This document shows, in pieces, positions 62,500 to 64,000 of a stretch of 64,000 nucleotides of DNA. Position numbers and translations under genes: made by a program. Under the pieces are notes generated by a model. That model was given only the letters and a program-made list of their open reading frames with translations, was not told the DNA's origin and made no database searches. The DNA lies in NCBI RefSeq assembly GCF_018991925.1, contig NW_024737068.1:1307239-1371238 (forward strand), read 5' to 3'. Numbering within the stretch: position 1 is the first letter of the stretch; every line of letters starts with the position of its first letter. The stretch is from Homarus americanus. Lineage: Eukaryota > Arthropoda > Malacostraca > Decapoda > Nephropidae.

Positions 62500-64000
62500 C
62501 CAATCACCACTCGAGGATATTGTGTTAGTGACGTCATGGCACCAATCACCACTCGTTTGTTTTAGTGACGTCATGGCACCAATCACCACTCGAGGATATT
62601 GTGTTAGTGACGTCATGGCACCAATCACCACTCGAGGATATTGTGTTAGTGACGTCATGGCACCAATCACCACTCGAGGATATTGTGTTAGTGACGTCAT
62701 GCCACCAATCACCACTCGTTTGTTTTAGTGACGTCATGGCACCAATCACCACTCGAGGATATTGTGTTAGTGACGTCATGGCACTAATCACCACTCGTTT
62801 GTTTTAGTGACGTCATGGCACCAATCACCACTCGTTTGTTTTAGTGACGTCATGGCACCAATCACCACTCGAGGATATTGTGTTAGTGACGTCATTGCAC
62901 CAATCACCACTCGAGGATATTGTGGTAGTGACGTCATTGCACCAATCACCACTCGAGGATATTGTGTTAGTGACGTCATGGCACCAATCACCACTTGTTT
63001 GTTTTGAGTGACGTCATAGCACCAATTACCACCGTTTGTTTTAGTGACGTCATGGCACCAATCACCACTCGTTTGTTTTAGTGACGTCATGGCACCAATC
63101 ACCACTTGTCTGTTTTAGTGACGTCATGGCACAATCACCATACGTTTGTTTTGGGGACGTCATGCCGCAATCACCACTCGTTTGTTTTAGTGACGTCATG
63201 GCACCAATCACCATACGTTTGTTTTAGTGACGTCATGGCACCAATCACCACTGTTTGTTTTAGTGACGTCATGGCGCAATCACCGCTCGAGGATATTGTG
63301 TTAGTATCATGGCACCAATCACCACTCGAGGATATTGTGTTAGTGACGTCATGGCACTATCACCGCTCGAGGATATTGTGTTAGTGACGTCATGGCTCAA
63401 TCACCACTCGAGGATATTGTGTTAGTGACGTCATGGCACCACCACTCGTTGTTTGGTTAAGGACGTCATGGTACCAATCACCACTCGAGGATATTGTGTT
63501 AGTGACGTCATGGCAAATCACCACTCGAGGATATTGTGTTAGTGACGTCATGGCACAATCACCACTCGTTTATTTAAGTGACGTCATGGCACCAATCACC
63601 ACTCGTTTGTTTTAGTGACGTCTTGGCACCAATCACCATTCGTTTGTTTTAGTGACGTCATGCACCAATCACCACTCGAGGATATTGTGTTAGTGACGTC
63701 ATGGCACCAATCACCATTCGTTTGTTTTAGTGACGTCATGCCCAATCACCACTCCTTTGTTTTTAGTGACGTCATGCACCAATCACCACTCGAGGATATT
63801 GTGTTAGTGACGTCATGGCACCAATCACCACTCGTTTGTTTTAGTGACGAATGGCACCAATCACCACTCGTTTGTTTTAGTGACGGTATGGCACCAATCC
63901 TCACTGAGGATATTGTGTTAGTGACGTAATGGCACAATCACCACTCGAGGATATTGTGTTAGTGACGTCATGGCACCAATCACCACTCGTTTGTTTTAGT
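62500..64000. repeat. 37-42-bp minisatellite with CRE and CCAAT in most units, runs off the window
   Basis: Unit: GTGACGTCATGGCACCAATC ACCACTCG followed by either AGGATATTGTGTTA (long form) or TTTGTTTTA (short form). About 35 units are visible; about 30 keep an intact TGACGTCA. The array continues past 64000. Frames such as SDVMAPITTRGYC are repeat translations. Confidence 0.96.

Overview
This is a eukaryotic, intron-rich and extremely repeat-rich window, most likely from a decapod crustacean. That inference rests on short exons with GT-AG introns, arthropod-type (TTAGG/CCTAA)n tracts, an arthropod-specific co-receptor gene of the IR93a type, and a huge density of (GT)n/(CA)n microsatellites and minisatellites. 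Most long open frames are low-complexity translations of these repeats, not genes.

The one gene that can be followed for a long distance is a plus-strand variant ionotropic glutamate receptor. It runs from 3889 to about 39739 and matches the IR93a subfamily from the second half of its amino-terminal domain to the C-terminus; the 5' exons lie left of the window. Fourteen exons were found: 3889-3993, 5101-5268, 9780-9868, 11966-12040, 13556-13753, 14449-14555, 24919-25006, 26067-26222, 27435-27587, 27937-28159, 35931-36112, 38308-38386, 38621-38778 and 39317-39435 (the tail probably extends to 39739). Together they give the end of the ATD, ligand lobe S1, M1, pore, M3, lobe S2, M4 and a Pro/Ser-rich tail. 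Six coding segments carry small frame breaks that look like missing bases in short homopolymers. Splice sites and the protein pattern are otherwise kept, so assembly error is more likely than decay.

The introns are mosaics of tandem repeats. The largest, 14556-24918, is about 10 kb of one composite minisatellite, (GT)n plus CATGATCACTACTCTAAG. The intron 28160-35930 stacks more than ten unrelated arrays. These include a minisatellite whose unit carries consensus 5' splice sites, a 1.1 kb one-sided pyrimidine tract, a 0.65 kb degenerate telomere-like array, and three 47-bp repeats each with a perfect RFX X-box and a GC-box-like run.

From 39.8 to 54 kb the window is AT-rich and gene-poor. It holds a complete 191-bp non-autonomous hAT element (48137-48327) with 8-bp target duplications, a 1.1 kb G-rich array (49.5-50.6 kb), and a promoter-like cluster of three CCAAT boxes plus a CRE (51.9-52.2 kb). 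From 55 to 58.7 kb there are candidate exons of a second, unrecognised plus-strand gene, including a start codon with a clear signal peptide at 58593. From 59.1 to 61.9 kb lie two degraded non-LTR retrotransposons in opposite orientation, one apparently inserted in the other. The window ends in an array of about 40-bp units, nearly all with the CRE palindrome TGACGTCA next to a CCAAT motif.
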